From contig NZ_JNWO01000011.1 of NCBI RefSeq assembly GCF_000716435.1, positions 1 through 64,000 on the forward strand: a stretch of DNA of 64,000 nucleotides, read 5' to 3'. The translations under genes were made by a program, and so were the position numbers. The notes beneath the pieces are model-generated. The model searched no databases and was not told the DNA's origin. It was given only the letters and a program-made list of their open reading frames with translations. Positions 32,904 to 41,145 of this stretch are shown here, piece by piece. Position 1 is the first letter of the stretch, and each line of letters opens with the position of its first letter. This DNA comes from Streptomyces xylophagus. Its GTDB lineage: Bacteria > Actinomycetota > Actinomycetes > Streptomycetales > Streptomycetaceae.

Positions 32904-34103
32904 TCACACCCGCCGTACCGCGAAGATCGTGGTGTCGTCGGCGAGATGTCCGCCGCAGTGGGCGAGCGTGCCGTCGCGGACGTAGGCGACCAGGCGGGCC
33001 GGATCGGCGGTGCGTGGATCGGCCAGGAGACCCTCGGAGACACGTTCCTTGAGGGGGAAGAAGACACCGGCGCTGTTCCGGGCCTCGGTGACCCCGTCGG
33101 TGACGATGAGGAGGGTCTCGCCGGGCGCGAGGGTGCTGCGCAGGGTCGGCGGCGGGCCCTTCATACCCGCCAACTCGCCCAGCCCCAGCGGGAGTCCGTG
33201 CCCGGGCGGCAGGGACCGTACCCCGAACGGGCCGACCACCAGCGGGGGTTCGTGACCGAAGTTGACGACCTCGACGGTGCTCGGGTCACCGGCGGGGAAG
33301 CTCAGCAGCACGGCCGTGGCGAAGCGGTCGACGTCCTCGCGGCCGAGGGCGCCGAGATGCAGCCCGTGCCGCAGTATTCGGACGTCGAGGCGCGCGGCGA
33401 CGGTGGCGAGCTCCGGCTCGTGGTATCCCGCCTCGCGGAACGTGCCCAGCAGCGCGGCCGCCGCCTCCACCGCGCCGAGGCCCTTGCCCTGGACGTCGCC
33501 GACGAGGGCGCGGGTGCCGTGCAGGCCGGGCTGGATGTCGTAGAAGTCGCCGCCGACGCGGGCGACGGCGTCCGCGGCGAGGTAGACGGCCGCGTGTTCG
33601 AGGCCGCCCCAGCCCGGGGGCAGCGGGCGCAGCAGGGTACGGCGGGTGGTCTCGGCGACGTCCCTCATGTGCAGCATGCGGCGCTCGCCGCGCACCCGTA
33701 CCGCGCAGGCCAGCACGGCGAGGGCGCCGCCGACGCCGACGAGGATGAAGTCGGGCAGGCCGGTCTGGTACTGGCGCGGCCAGGCGTGGTCGGCGAGGAC
33801 GTAGGTGGCCAGGCCGAGTACCGCGAACACGGCGGTGCCTCGCACCCCGCAGATCGCGGCGGCGATTCCGGGCACGAGCACGATCCAGGAGACGGTCCGG
33901 AACTCGCCGCCGGTGTACCAGTCGACCAGCAGGATGGTGACGAGGACCAGCAGCGGCGGCACCCAGGCGACACTGCGTCCGCCGACCCGGAGCAGATGCT
34001 GACGGCGGAGCGCGTCGGGGTCACGCCCGGCGCCGGGCAGCCGGTCCAGCACGGAGCGGCCCGAGGCGCCGTAGCGCACCGGTCTGAGTCCGCGGCCGCT
34101 CAC
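32904..34103 (-). CDS. Membrane-anchored SpoIIE/PP2C-type phosphatase
   Basis: The GTG at 34103 gives 399 residues, though a downstream start is possible because its ribosome site is weak. Three membrane helices (about 45-135; VAWVPPLLVLVTILLVDWY, VSWIVLVPGIAAAICG, TAVFAVLGLATYVLADHAW) precede a SpoIIE-type PP2C domain. The metal-binding acids are present: ARVGGDFYDIQPG, LVGDVQGKGLGA, IVTDGVTEARN and DDTTIFAVRRV. Such enzymes dephosphorylate anti-anti-sigma proteins in partner-switching cascades that release sigma factors. It lies 22 bp after an SDR-like gene on the same strand. The target antagonist is unknown. Confidence 0.88.
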   Translation of the reverse strand: MSGRGLRPVRYGASGRSVLDRLPGAGRDPDALRRQHLLRVGGRSVAWVPPLLVLVTILLVDWYTGGEFRTVSWIVLVPGIAAAICGVRGTAVFAVLGLATYVLADHAWPRQYQTGLPDFILVGVGGALAVLACAVRVRGERRMLHMRDVAETTRRTLLRPLPPGWGGLEHAAVYLAADAVARVGGDFYDIQPGLHGTRALVGDVQGKGLGAVEAAAALLGTFREAGYHEPELATVAARLDVRILRHGLHLGALGREDVDRFATAVLLSFPAGDPSTVEVVNFGHEPPLVVGPFGVRSLPPGHGLPLGLGELAGMKGPPPTLRSTLAPGETLLIVTDGVTEARNSAGVFFPLKERVSEGLLADPRTADPARLVAYVRDGTLAHCGGHLADDTTIFAVRRV

Positions 34104-34125
34104 AGCCGTCAGTATGCGCCGGACA

Positions 34126-34761
34126 TCAGTACGCGACCGACATCCGGCCGCGGGGGTGGGCGTCCTGCTCGAGTTCGTCGACGAAGGCGACCGCGTAGTC
34201 CTCGGCACTGACGAAGCTGCGGCCCTGGTCGTCGGTCAAGAACCGGTCCCCGCCGACGCGGAAGCGGCCGGTGCGCTTGCCGGGGGCGATCTCGGCGGCG
34301 GGGGAGACGTAGGTCCAGTCGAGGTCGTCGAGGGTGCGGTAGTAGGCGAGGACGTCGCGGTGGGCGCGGGCTTCGGGGAGGTAGGCCTCGGGGAAGCCGG
34401 GCTGCTCGCTGAGCACCTGCCCGGGAGCGACCTCAAGCCCTCCGGCGCCCCCGACGACCATGAGCCGTCCGACACCGGCCGCGCGGACTCCCGCGACGAG
34501 GCCCTCGTTCAGGGCGAGGAAGGGGCCGCGCGGGTCGCTGCCGTCGCGGGGCGGTACGCAGGCGGAGGCCACCGCGTCGGCGCCGCGCGCGAGGCCGGCC
34601 ACCTTCTCCTGGTCCGTCGCGTCGGCCGCCGCCGCGGTGACCCCGGGGACCGGTGACTGGCCGGAGCGGCTGACCGCCAGTACCTGGTGGCCGCGGGCGG
34701 ACGCCTCGGTGGCGATCCGGCTGCCGACCATGCCGGTGGCGCCGAAGAGTACGAGCTTCAT
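34126..34761 (-). CDS. NAD(P)-binding epimerase/reductase-like protein
   Basis: The 211-residue protein begins MKLVLFGATGMVGSRIATEA, the G-x-x-G-x-x-G nucleotide-binding loop of atypical SDR proteins. It has the second conserved block VGRLMVVGGAGGLEVAPG and a C-terminal YVSPAAEIAPGKRTGRFRVG, as in NmrA/HSCARG and YhfK-type NAD(P)-binding proteins. The classic Tyr-x-x-x-Lys is not obvious. It might act as a redox sensor or reductase, with no substrate inferred. GGGGC precedes the ATG. It lies directly upstream of the SpoIIE-type phosphatase on the same strand. Confidence 0.85.
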   Translation of the reverse strand: MKLVLFGATGMVGSRIATEASARGHQVLAVSRSGQSPVPGVTAAAADATDQEKVAGLARGADAVASACVPPRDGSDPRGPFLALNEGLVAGVRAAGVGRLMVVGGAGGLEVAPGQVLSEQPGFPEAYLPEARAHRDVLAYYRTLDDLDWTYVSPAAEIAPGKRTGRFRVGGDRFLTDDQGRSFVSAEDYAVAFVDELEQDAHPRGRMSVAY

Positions 34762-34864
34762 GCGCCCCAGCGAAACACGCGGTAACGGAGGCCGCACCCC
34801 GACTTGCCACCGCCTCCGCCGGGGTGTGCATTGGTAGACGGGGGCGAGAGAGAGGAGTGCTCTC

Positions 34865-35344
34865 ATGGCTCAAGCGGCACCCACGCCCGGCGGAATGACC
34901 GGCCGGAGCGGCAGAACGACAGGCTCCGGCGCATTCACCGGCCCGAGCGGTCTGCCCGACATCTTCGACACCCGCGTCCACCGCGTGGCGAAGGTGGCGA
35001 TCCCGGTCGTCCTGGGGCTCGTCTACGGCTACTGGGCGGCCGCCAACCGTCGCGGCGGCGGTCCCATCACGGGCTGGAACATCCTGTTCGGCTTCGTGAC
35101 GGCGCTCGCGTTCATCGTGCTGTGCCTGGCGGTGGCACGGTTCGCCCCGCTGCTGAAGCGCGAACTGCACTCGCTGGTGAAGTCCGCCTTCGCGGGCGCG
35201 GCGCTCGGCTTCCTCTACAGCCAGACCGGAGAGAGCGTCCTGCGGTCCGCGGCCGTCGGGATCGCGACCACGGCGGGCGTCTTCCTGGTGTTCTTCTACC
35301 GCTACTACACGCGCGAGGACGGAGAGGGCAACCGCATCCGCTGA
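34865..35344 (+). CDS. Small multi-pass membrane protein
   Basis: GAGAGAGGAG precedes the ATG at 34865. The 159-residue product has a 35-residue polar Gly/Thr-rich N-terminus, then four membrane helices (VAIPVVLGLVYGYWAA, WNILFGFVTALAFIVLCLAV, FAGAALGFLYS, VGIATTAGVFLVFFYRYYT) and a short charged tail. It resembles conserved Streptomyces integral membrane proteins without an assigned role. It ends 14 bp before a strong bidirectional terminator. The gene upstream is divergent. Confidence 0.8.
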   Translation: MAQAAPTPGGMTGRSGRTTGSGAFTGPSGLPDIFDTRVHRVAKVAIPVVLGLVYGYWAAANRRGGGPITGWNILFGFVTALAFIVLCLAVARFAPLLKRELHSLVKSAFAGAALGFLYSQTGESVLRSAAVGIATTAGVFLVFFYRYYTREDGEGNRIR

Positions 35345-35357
35345 CGCCGTACGGCAC

Positions 35358-35397
35358 AAGGAGTGGGCCCCGGCCGGACGGCCGGGGCCCACTCCTT
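35358..35397. terminator. Bidirectional terminator between convergent genes
   Basis: AAGGAGTGGGCCCCGGCCG (35358-35376) and its exact inverse (35379-35397) flank GA, a 19-bp perfect stem between two convergent genes. Each side ends with TT/AA-rich bases, as expected for a two-way terminator. Confidence 0.92.
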
Positions 35398-35409
35398 TCC
35401 CCTGTTCCC

Positions 35410-35979
35410 CTACGGCGCCCAGTTCCAGATGCCGCCGCCGCTCGACGACCCGGAGGCGCTCCAGCTCCACGAGCCCGAGACGCTCCACGACCCGGAGGCC
35501 GAGGTGCTCCACGAGTTGGAGTTGTCGCTCCAGTTCGGGTCGTTGTTCCAGTTGGAGTTGCCGGAGTTGTTGTTGCCGCCGTCCTTCCAGCCCGGACACG
35601 GGTCCGAGCAGGACGGCACCCACTGGCCGCCGGTGTCGACGAACGCGGCGCTGGCCCAGCCCTGGGCGCCGACGAGCCAGTACCAGTCGGGATTCCCGTT
35701 GACGCTCTGTCCCCTGACCACGCATTGGACGCGGTCCTGGCTGCCCGGTGAGAGCGTGTCGACGGCGGGTGAGTGCGTGGTGGGCGACTGCCGCACGTTC
35801 AGATCCGTGCGGGAGACGATCGTGCCCCAGATCGGACTGCCGCCACCGCCGCCACCGCCATGTCCTTCGGCGTACGTGGTCGGTGCTGCCATCGCCGTGG
35901 TGCCCGCCGCCGCGACGGCGAGGGTGCCACCGGTGAGCAGGGCCGCGGCCAGAGTCCGCAGGGCCGGAGTGGTGCGCAT
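35410..35979 (-). CDS. Secreted SH3-like protein with Asn/Ser/Trp-rich tail
   Basis: GGAGGCCGAAC precedes the ATG at 35979. The 189-residue precursor has a signal peptide (RTLAAALLTGGTLAVAAAGT, then TAMA), a Gly-rich spacer and one SH3-like domain (about 52-125; TDLNVRQSPTTHSPAVDTLS, NPDWYWLVGAQGWASAAFVD), which usually binds cell wall. The last 60 residues are a repetitive Asn/Ser/Trp/Gly tail (GNSNWNNDPNWSDNSNSWS). It is probably a wall-associated secreted protein. Imperfect direct repeats lie in its 5' region. Confidence 0.82.
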   Translation of the reverse strand: MRTTPALRTLAAALLTGGTLAVAAAGTTAMAAPTTYAEGHGGGGGGGSPIWGTIVSRTDLNVRQSPTTHSPAVDTLSPGSQDRVQCVVRGQSVNGNPDWYWLVGAQGWASAAFVDTGGQWVPSCSDPCPGWKDGGNNNSGNSNWNNDPNWSDNSNSWSTSASGSWSVSGSWSWSASGSSSGGGIWNWAP

Positions 35980-36010
35980 GTTCGGCCTCCTTCTCCCCGG
36001 TTCCAGGAAA

Positions 36011-36115
36011 CACCCGTTCGGGTCAACCCTCCACCCGAGAGCGGAATGGCCAGTTCCGCCAAGGGTTCCGAGGTCAGGGCACCCGTTCGGCTTGACATTG
36101 CACCCGAATGCAGGA
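36011..36115. promoter_or_regulatory. Two imperfect direct repeats, each with an internal hairpin
   Basis: CACCCGTTCGGGTCAACCCT (from 36011) and CACCCGTTCGGCTTGACATT (from 36080) begin 69 bp apart, and each is followed by CACCCGA. TCGGGT/ACCCGA and TTCGG/CCGAA give each unit a stem. They lie between the SH3 protein gene (minus) and the membrane protein gene (plus). A duplicated regulatory site or RNA element is possible. Confidence 0.4.
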
Positions 36116-36157
36116 AACCGGCTCGCACACCACGCGCCCCGCCCGTGTCCTAGAGGA

Positions 36158-37102
36158 GTGCCCCCACGTCTCCGGAGCGCCCTGTCGGCCGTACTCGTCG
36201 CCCTCTCCTGCTGCCTCACGCCCTTCGGCGCGCTGGCGGCCTGGGCGGCGTACGACCTGACCGACTCCGGCCGCTACGTCACGGCGATGGCACCGCTCGC
36301 CGCCGACCCGGACGTACGGGACGTGATCGCGGACACCGTCGGCGCGGGCATCCTGCGCGAGGTCCATGTGGGCGGGATGCGGGGCACGATGGCGCCGTTC
36401 GTGCACGACGCGGTGCGCTCGTTCACGAAGACCGAGGCCTTCCGCCTGGCCTGGGACGAGGGCAACCGCGCGACCCACGACGCCGTGCTGCAGGCCCTGG
36501 AGGACGACCGCAGGGACGGCACGGTCACCGTCGACCTCGCCCCGCTGACCACCCACATAAAACAGCAACTCGCCCACGACCACGTGCCGTTGGCGAACCG
36601 CATCCCCGTCCAGCACACCGAGGTCGCGGTCCTGGCCGCGGGTGAACTGGGCCCACTCCGGAAGGGGTTCCACGTGCTCGAAGTCGCCGGCTTCTGGCTC
36701 CCCGTCGCCGCCGCCGTCTTCGCCGTCACCGGCATCGCCGTCGCCGTGCGCCGCCGCCGCGCGATCACGGCGACCGCCCTCGGCACGGCCCTCGGCGGCG
36801 CGCTGCTCGGCCTCGCCCTCACGATCGGCCGCCACTTCACCGTCGCCGACCTCCCGGCCGAGGTCTCCCAGGCGGCGGGCGGCGCGATCTACGACGCCCT
36901 GACCGCCACCCTGCGCACGGTCGCCTGGCTCCTCCTGGGCGTGGGCCTGACGGTCGCCGGGGTGGCCTGGCTGACCCGATACGCCCGGCCGGCAAGGGAG
37001 TTCCTGCTCCTGCGCCTCGTACGGGACCGGCCGGCGCCCACCGCACCCACCACGGACCCGGCGTCAAATACCTTGTTGCACGGGGGAGTTGAGCGCACCT
37101 AG
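36158..37102 (+). CDS. Membrane protein with two terminal helices
   Basis: The GTG at 36158 is chosen because AGAGGA abuts it, though that spacing is too short to be ideal. The 314-residue product has an N-terminal helix (LSAVLVALSCCLTPFGALAAW), an extracytoplasmic domain (about 35-190; VTAMAPLAADPDVRDVIADT, AFRLAWDEGNRATHDAVLQA), then three helices (FWLPVAAAVFAVTGIAVAV, ALGTALGGALLGLALTIG, WLLLGVGLTVAGVAWLTR) and a charged tail. This plan is common in Streptomyces membrane proteins of unknown role. The stop overlaps the -10 element of the next gene. Confidence 0.72.
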   Translation: MPPRLRSALSAVLVALSCCLTPFGALAAWAAYDLTDSGRYVTAMAPLAADPDVRDVIADTVGAGILREVHVGGMRGTMAPFVHDAVRSFTKTEAFRLAWDEGNRATHDAVLQALEDDRRDGTVTVDLAPLTTHIKQQLAHDHVPLANRIPVQHTEVAVLAAGELGPLRKGFHVLEVAGFWLPVAAAVFAVTGIAVAVRRRRAITATALGTALGGALLGLALTIGRHFTVADLPAEVSQAAGGAIYDALTATLRTVAWLLLGVGLTVAGVAWLTRYARPAREFLLLRLVRDRPAPTAPTTDPASNTLLHGGVERT

Positions 37103-37105
37103 GGT
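37100..37105 (+). promoter_or_regulatory. -10 element for the leaderless hydrolase gene
   Basis: TAGGGT ends 6 nt before the ATG at 37112, with TTGCAC (37076-37081) at 18-nt spacing as a -35. The -10 overlaps the stop codon of the preceding gene. No Shine-Dalgarno is present apart from a G-run. Confidence 0.5.
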
Positions 37106-37111
37106 CGGGGC

Positions 37112-37870
37112 ATGTCATCCCCTAACACCCCATATCTCCCCCACCCCCTCCCCCTCGTCCTCATCCACGGCCACCCCTTCGACCACACGATGTGGACCCC
37201 GCAGATCGAGGCGTTCTCCCCCTCCCGCCAGGTCGTCGCCCCCGACCTGCGCGGCTACGGCCGCTCACCCTCCACCGTCACCCGCTTCTCGGACTTCGCC
37301 GCCGACATCGAGGCGCTGCTCGACGAGCTGAAGGTGGAGACGTTCGTGCTGGCCGGGCTGTCGATGGGCGGGCAGATCGCGATGGACTGCTACGGCCGCT
37401 TCCCCGAGCGCGTCCGGGGTCTGGTCCTCGCCGACACCTTCCCGGCGGCCGAGACCCCGGAGGGCGTCCGCACCCGCAACGCCATGGCCGACCGCCTCCT
37501 GCGCGAGGGCATGCGTGGCTACGCCGACGAGGTGCTGGAGAAGATGGTGGCACCGTCGGCCGACCCCCAGGTCAAGGCCCACGTCCACGGCATGATGACG
37601 GCCACCGCCCCCGAAGCCGCAGCAGCGGCCCTGCGCGCCCGTGCCCAACGCCCCGACTACCGCGACCTGTTGACCAGGGTGACGGTCCCGGCCCTCGTGG
37701 TCGTGGGCGCCGACGACACCTACACCCCCGTCTCCGACGCGGAGGCGATGCACGCGGTGCTCCCCGACTCCACGCTCCATGTGATCGAGGGCGCGGCCCA
37801 TATGCCGAATCTCGAGCGCCCGAAGGAGTTCAACGAGATCCTGGGGGAGTTCCTGGACCGCGTGGGATGA
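37112..37870 (+). CDS. Alpha/beta hydrolase
   Basis: The 252-residue protein is a full alpha/beta hydrolase. It has LVLIHGHPFDHTMW (oxyanion loop HG), DLRGYGRS, the nucleophile elbow AGLSMGGQIA with S84, an acid at GADD (D201 or D202) and H230 in EGAAHMPNLE. The length and lid suit an esterase or carbon-carbon bond hydrolase. It is probably expressed from its own leaderless promoter. The substrate is unknown. Confidence 0.92.
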   Translation: MSSPNTPYLPHPLPLVLIHGHPFDHTMWTPQIEAFSPSRQVVAPDLRGYGRSPSTVTRFSDFAADIEALLDELKVETFVLAGLSMGGQIAMDCYGRFPERVRGLVLADTFPAAETPEGVRTRNAMADRLLREGMRGYADEVLEKMVAPSADPQVKAHVHGMMTATAPEAAAAALRARAQRPDYRDLLTRVTVPALVVVGADDTYTPVSDAEAMHAVLPDSTLHVIEGAAHMPNLERPKEFNEILGEFLDRVG

Positions 37871-37906
37871 TTTGGGCGTCTACGTCCACTGGCGGAAGGT
37901 CGACTT

Positions 37907-38905
37907 TTGAGCACCGTGACCTCCGAGTGGACCGCCGCCGACTTCGTACCCGAGCGCCACCGCGCCCGCCGTTTCACCACGTGGTGCGCCGGGCTCCTCT
38001 TCACCGGCGTGAGCGTGGTCGTCGGCTGCCGTACGGCCGACACCGACGCCATCACCCCCGTCCCCCAACTCCTCGCCTTCTTCCCCTGGTTGCTCGCCCC
38101 CACCGGACTCGGACTCCTCCTCGCCCTGCTCACCCGCTGGCGGCTCGGCCTGGTCTGGGGCGTCGCGCTGCTCGGCCTGCTGGCGTGGTTCATCGAGCCG
38201 TACGGGAAGAGTGGTGAGCCCAGCGGGCCGGCGGTCGCCGAGTTCCGCGTCCTGACCTCGAACGTCGAGTTCGGGCGGGGGACCGGCTCCCTGGTGCCGG
38301 TGATCCGGCGGGAGCGGCCGGCCGTGGTGTTCGTGGAGGAGTGCGAGTACACCTGCCAGGCCACGCTGCGGCGGGACTTCGGCACCGAGTTCCCGTACCG
38401 GCAGGCGGTCGCGGCCGCCGGTTCGCACGGCTCGATGATCCTCAGCCGCTTCCCCCTCAAGGGCACGAAGGGCGTCACCGGCACGATGGGCATGCCCGGC
38501 GCCGTGGCCGACGTCGAGGGACATTCCGTACGGCTCCAACTCGCGCACCCCATGCCCCCGTTGCCGAACCAGGTCGCCCTGTGGCGCCGCGAACTGGGCA
38601 GGCTCCGGACCTTCGCCGCCGCCGACCCCACCACCCCGACCGTCCTCGCCGGCGACTTCAACTCCTCGCAGGACCACGCGACTTTCCGCCACATCCTCGA
38701 CACCGGCCTGCGCGACGCCGCTCGCATGGCCGGACACCCCCGCACCCCGAGCTGGCCGGAGCGCTTCGCGCCCACCTTCGGCACCCAGATCGACCACGTC
38801 CTCCTGTCCCCCGACTTCTCCACGAACAGCGCCCGCTTCCTCGACCTGGCCGACACCGACCACCGCGCGCTGCTGGTGGACATCACGCTCCACCAGCACG
38901 AATAA
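37907..38905 (+). CDS. Membrane-anchored endonuclease/exonuclease/phosphatase-fold protein
   Basis: A TTG at 37907 is the likely start, with GGAAGG about 8 nt upstream (a GTG at 37916 is the alternative), giving 332 residues. Three membrane helices (28-100; GLLFTGVSVVVG, LLAFFPWLLAPTGLGLLLAL, VWGVALLGLLAWFIE) precede an EEP domain with LTSNVEFGRG, VFVEEC, HGSMILSRFPL, LAGDFNSSQDHATF, IDHVLLS and TDHRALLVDI. These supply the catalytic Asn, Glu, Asp-x-Asn and Asp-His residues. It should cleave phosphodiesters outside the membrane (a DNase, sphingomyelinase or inositol phosphatase), with the choice unclear. Similar membrane EEP proteins are common in Streptomyces. Confidence 0.87.
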   Translation: MSTVTSEWTAADFVPERHRARRFTTWCAGLLFTGVSVVVGCRTADTDAITPVPQLLAFFPWLLAPTGLGLLLALLTRWRLGLVWGVALLGLLAWFIEPYGKSGEPSGPAVAEFRVLTSNVEFGRGTGSLVPVIRRERPAVVFVEECEYTCQATLRRDFGTEFPYRQAVAAAGSHGSMILSRFPLKGTKGVTGTMGMPGAVADVEGHSVRLQLAHPMPPLPNQVALWRRELGRLRTFAAADPTTPTVLAGDFNSSQDHATFRHILDTGLRDAARMAGHPRTPSWPERFAPTFGTQIDHVLLSPDFSTNSARFLDLADTDHRALLVDITLHQHE

Positions 38906-38941
38906 CCCGGGCGCGATCCCTTTTCCGCGGGACGCGACGCC

Positions 38942-38947
38942 CATAAT
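38942..38947 (+). promoter_or_regulatory. -10 element for the leaderless FUSC gene
   Basis: CATAAT lies 13 nt before the ATG at 38955. This also argues that the earlier in-frame ATG at 38946 is part of the promoter, not the start. No Shine-Dalgarno is seen. Confidence 0.5.
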
Positions 38948-38954
38948 GGGTCGC

Positions 38955-40916
38955 ATGTCCCGCGAGTTCCCCATCGGCCTCACACCCCCCGACTGGCTGG
39001 TGAGGAACCTCCAACCCCAGCAGGCCCCCCTCAACCGGCCCGCCATCGCCCGCGCCGCCGTGGCGATGACCCTCCCCCTCGCCATCGGCCTCGCCACCGG
39101 ACACACCGCCTACGGCGCCCTCGCCTCCATGGGCGCCCTCTCCGGCGTCATCGGCGACACCGCCGACGCCTACCGCATGCGCATCCTCAACATCGCGATC
39201 CCCCAGCTCTTCGGCGCGATCGGCGTCACGCTCGGCGCCGCGGTGTACGGCCACGGCTGGTACGCGGTCGCCACGCTCACCGGCATCGCGCTCGTCTCCG
39301 GGATGATCTCGACGATCGGCGCGGTGGCCTCCGTATCGGGCCTGCTCCTGCTCCTCAACTCGGTGATCGGCGCGGGCCTTCCGCTCCCCGGCGCGTGGTG
39401 GCTGGCCCCCGTCCTGATGTCCGGCGGCGGCCTCCTGGTCCTCCTCCTGGCCCTCCTGGCCTGGCCGTTGCGCTCCGGAGTCCCGGAACGGGCGGCGGTG
39501 GCGAACACCTACCGCACCGTCGCCGACCTCCTCGCGACCTGCGGCGACGACCCCACGGCCGCCTACGACTCCGCCCGCCAGGCGGTCACCCAATCCCTCA
39601 ACCAGTCCTACGACTTGGTCCTCGCCCGCCGGGCCCGCCACCACGGCCGCAGCCCCGAACTCACCCGCCTGCTGGCCCAGTTGAACGCGATCACGCCGGT
39701 GGTAGAGGCGGCCCCCGCGGTCCACCAGTCCGGCCAACCCCTCCCCCCACAGATCCGCGAGACGGTCCGCCACCTCGCCCAGGCGGTCGAGACCGGCTAC
39801 ACCGGCCCGATAGGCCTCGACCTCCCCACCCCCACAGGCGAGACGACCCGCGCGATCGACCACGCCCTGCGCCACGCGGCAGAGGTGGTCACGGCTCCGG
39901 ACGTGGACCCGAGGGGCATCGACGACCGCCTGGGCCGCCCGGCCGCCCTCCGCATCCGCGCCACCCGAGCCGCCCGCAACGTCCTCCTCTCCTCCGGCTC
40001 GTGGCGCTACGGCCTGCGCCTGGCGGTCTGCATCGGCCTGGCGCAGGTGCTGGTGTCGACGGTCCCGGTACCGCGCTCGTACTGGGTCGCCCTGACGATC
40101 ACGTTCGTCCTGAAGCCCGACTTCGGCTCGGTCTTCTCGCGGGCCCTGCTGCGCGCGCTGGGCACGGTGGCGGGACTGGTGATCGCGGCGGCGGTGCTGT
40201 CGGCGGTACCGCGGGGCTGGTGGGACGTACTGGTCCTGCTCGTCCTCGCCCCGCTGATCCCCGCGCTCACCCCCCGGGGCTACGGCTACCAGACGATGGC
40301 GATCACCCCGGTGATCCTGCTCCTGTCCGACGTCCTCAACCACCAGGGCACGGCCCTGCTGCTCCCCCGCCTGGTGGACTCCCTCATCGGCTGCGGGATC
40401 GCGCTGGTGGCGGGCTATCTGCTCTGGCCGGAGAGCTGGCACACGCGGGTAGGCGACCGCTTGGCGGAGGCGGTCGCGGACACGGCGAATTATGTGGAGA
40501 CGGCGTTCGGAACTTCCGACCCTTCGGGGGCGGAGGCCGACGCAAGCGCCCGCGCCCGGATGCGCCGCCGCCTCTACCGCGACCTGTCCGTCATCCGCAC
40601 CGAGTTCCAACGCGCCCTCACCGAACCCCCGCCCACCGGCCGCCTCGCCGCCGGCTGGCTCCCGCTGGTCGTCGCCGTGGAACGCATCGTCGACGCGACG
40701 ACGGCGGCGAGGGTACGGGTGAAACACGGGGCACCGCCGCCGTCACCGGCCGAGGTCACCCAAGTCGCGCTCCAACTGCGGGAGTTGTCGGAGGGCGTAC
40801 GCGAGTCGGAGGTACTGGTGGAGGTCCGTACGGATCTGACGGGCCCGGCGGAGAGTGTGCTGGAGCCGTTGCGGCAGGAGGTGGCGGCGGCACGGGCGAT
40901 CGCGTCGCCGCACTGA
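38955..40916 (+). CDS. FUSC family (fusaric acid resistance-like) membrane protein
   Basis: From the ATG at 38955 the protein has 653 residues (three more if the ATG at 38946 is used). Two sets of membrane helices, N-terminal (about 35-185) and central (about 365-500; ALTITFVLKPDFGSVFSRAL), surround cytoplasmic helical domains, the layout of FUSC/YccS proteins. The signature WVALTITFVLKPDFG with a nearby RALGTVAG is present. Family members are linked to export of aromatic acids and to cell-envelope stability. The FUSC superfamily ends here with a soluble C-terminal helical segment. No MFP/OMF partners are nearby, as expected for a Gram-positive. Confidence 0.87.
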   Translation: MSREFPIGLTPPDWLVRNLQPQQAPLNRPAIARAAVAMTLPLAIGLATGHTAYGALASMGALSGVIGDTADAYRMRILNIAIPQLFGAIGVTLGAAVYGHGWYAVATLTGIALVSGMISTIGAVASVSGLLLLLNSVIGAGLPLPGAWWLAPVLMSGGGLLVLLLALLAWPLRSGVPERAAVANTYRTVADLLATCGDDPTAAYDSARQAVTQSLNQSYDLVLARRARHHGRSPELTRLLAQLNAITPVVEAAPAVHQSGQPLPPQIRETVRHLAQAVETGYTGPIGLDLPTPTGETTRAIDHALRHAAEVVTAPDVDPRGIDDRLGRPAALRIRATRAARNVLLSSGSWRYGLRLAVCIGLAQVLVSTVPVPRSYWVALTITFVLKPDFGSVFSRALLRALGTVAGLVIAAAVLSAVPRGWWDVLVLLVLAPLIPALTPRGYGYQTMAITPVILLLSDVLNHQGTALLLPRLVDSLIGCGIALVAGYLLWPESWHTRVGDRLAEAVADTANYVETAFGTSDPSGAEADASARARMRRRLYRDLSVIRTEFQRALTEPPPTGRLAAGWLPLVVAVERIVDATTAARVRVKHGAPPPSPAEVTQVALQLRELSEGVRESEVLVEVRTDLTGPAESVLEPLRQEVAAARAIASPH

Positions 40917-41031
40917 GGTCACGTCGTGGCGTCACTCAGGTCACGGTGTTTCGTGAGCGGGCCGTGCGTCCGCCGCGAACAGGCAGGTGAACGGGTGAGC
41001 GAAGTGGTGGCTGAAACAGGGGGTGTTGACG

Positions 41032-41043
41032 AGACGCGTCTCA
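41032..41043. promoter_or_regulatory. 12-bp palindrome upstream of the VWA gene
   Basis: GAGACGCGTCTC is a perfect palindrome 100 bp before the VWA-protein start, in the 229-bp intergenic region. It could be an operator. No other elements could be assigned in this stretch. Confidence 0.35.
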
Positions 41044-41145
41044 TGCGCCTCGCCCCTGCCTAAGATCGCCATCCGAGGCCGCTAACCTTACGTGTCCGTC
41101 CTGGCCAGGGATTGACGGCTTCAACTCACGCGAAGGGTTGCGCAC

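Noticed and set aside
36011..36115. c-di-AMP (ydaO) riboswitch before the SH3 protein
   Set aside because: The known core segments of that riboswitch are not recognisable. Only repeats and small hairpins are present.
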